From contig NZ_CP029482.1 in NCBI RefSeq assembly GCF_003151075.1, positions 2,604,001 through 2,668,000 of the forward strand: 64,000 bases of DNA, written 5' to 3'. Made by a program: the position numbers and the translations under genes. This DNA comes from Pseudomonas sp. 31-12 (GTDB lineage Bacteria > Pseudomonadota > Gammaproteobacteria > Pseudomonadales > Pseudomonadaceae). Of this stretch, positions 63,908 to 64,000 are shown piece by piece (within the stretch, counting starts at the first letter, position 1; each line of letters begins with the position of its first letter). The notes under the pieces are model-generated. The model was given only the letters and a program-made list of their open reading frames with translations. It was not told where the DNA came from and did no database searches.

Positions 63908-64000
63908 ATGACTACTGCACTGCTGATCATCGACGTCCAGCATGCCTTGTGCACTGGCGAGTACGAATGCTTTGAGATCAAGCGCGTCATCGAGAAAATC
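63908..64000 (+). CDS. Isochorismatase-like cysteine hydrolase, N-terminal part (partial)
   Basis: 31 codons up to the window edge. The start MTTALLIIDVQHALCTGEYE contains the strand LLIIDVQ with the catalytic Asp of the isochorismatase-like family (nicotinamidase-related amidases). AAGGAAGGAACC precedes the ATG. The rest, including the catalytic Cys, is outside the window. Confidence 0.8.
   Translation, partial: MTTALLIIDVQHALCTGEYECFEIKRVIEKI

Overview
The window is chromosomal DNA of a fluorescent-group Pseudomonas. The grounds are high GC, a fused nuoCD gene, both a monomeric and a dimeric NADP-isocitrate dehydrogenase, many REP-type palindromes between genes, and a gene order (nuo, aceA, purB, mnmA, idh/icd, cspD, clpSA, infA, aat, trxB, ftsK, lolA, rarA, serS, cysG, tus) that, from memory, matches one P. 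aeruginosa chromosomal block. Most of 9.6-55.5 kb is this conserved core; variable DNA lies at the two ends.

Left end (1-9.4 kb). The tail of a glycerol/carbohydrate ABC transporter (permease end, DUF2160 membrane protein, large periplasmic binding protein) is followed, on the minus strand, by a compact four-gene operon: a 42-residue peptide, a stand-alone YcaO enzyme, a SAM-dependent methyltransferase with an unassigned N-terminal half, and a proline-iminopeptidase-type hydrolase. The last three genes overlap by 1-4 bases. This looks like an undescribed ribosomal peptide (RiPP) pathway and is the most interesting object here. Next come an orphan XRE antitoxin-like gene, a DUF6124 gene with a long leader that can fold in alternative ways, and a toxin/immunity pair (LysM-like region plus glycine-rich hydrophobic C-terminus; small membrane partner) followed by the remnant of a second immunity copy.

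Core (9.6-55.5 kb). The 13-gene nuo operon (nuoA-N, minus strand) encodes NADH:quinone oxidoreductase. It is followed by isocitrate lyase, a short secretin-like protein, a GNAT enzyme, the ribosomal oxygenase RoxA, purB-hflD-mnmA-nudJ, and the divergent idh/icd pair. Then come the proteolysis and N-end-rule group (cspD, clpS, clpA, infA, ate/bpt, aat), trxB, ftsK-lolA-rarA-crcB-serS-cysG on the plus strand, a glutathionyl-hydroquinone reductase, and an overlapping tusDCBE-ybiB operon for 2-thiouridine sulfur relay (mnmA, the enzyme it serves, is about 22 kb away).

Right end (55.5-64 kb). These are small accessory genes: DUF1275 and DUF6388 proteins, a small HTH protein, a lipoprotein, a GNAT and a hemerythrin protein. 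A chitin-degradation pair follows (AA10 lytic polysaccharide monooxygenase plus GH18 chitinase), both without signal peptides and preceded by an Rsm-type hairpin. The window ends with a NUDIX hydrolase, ogt, ggt and the start of an isochorismatase-like gene. I see no rRNA, tRNA, CRISPR array, prophage or complete insertion sequence.
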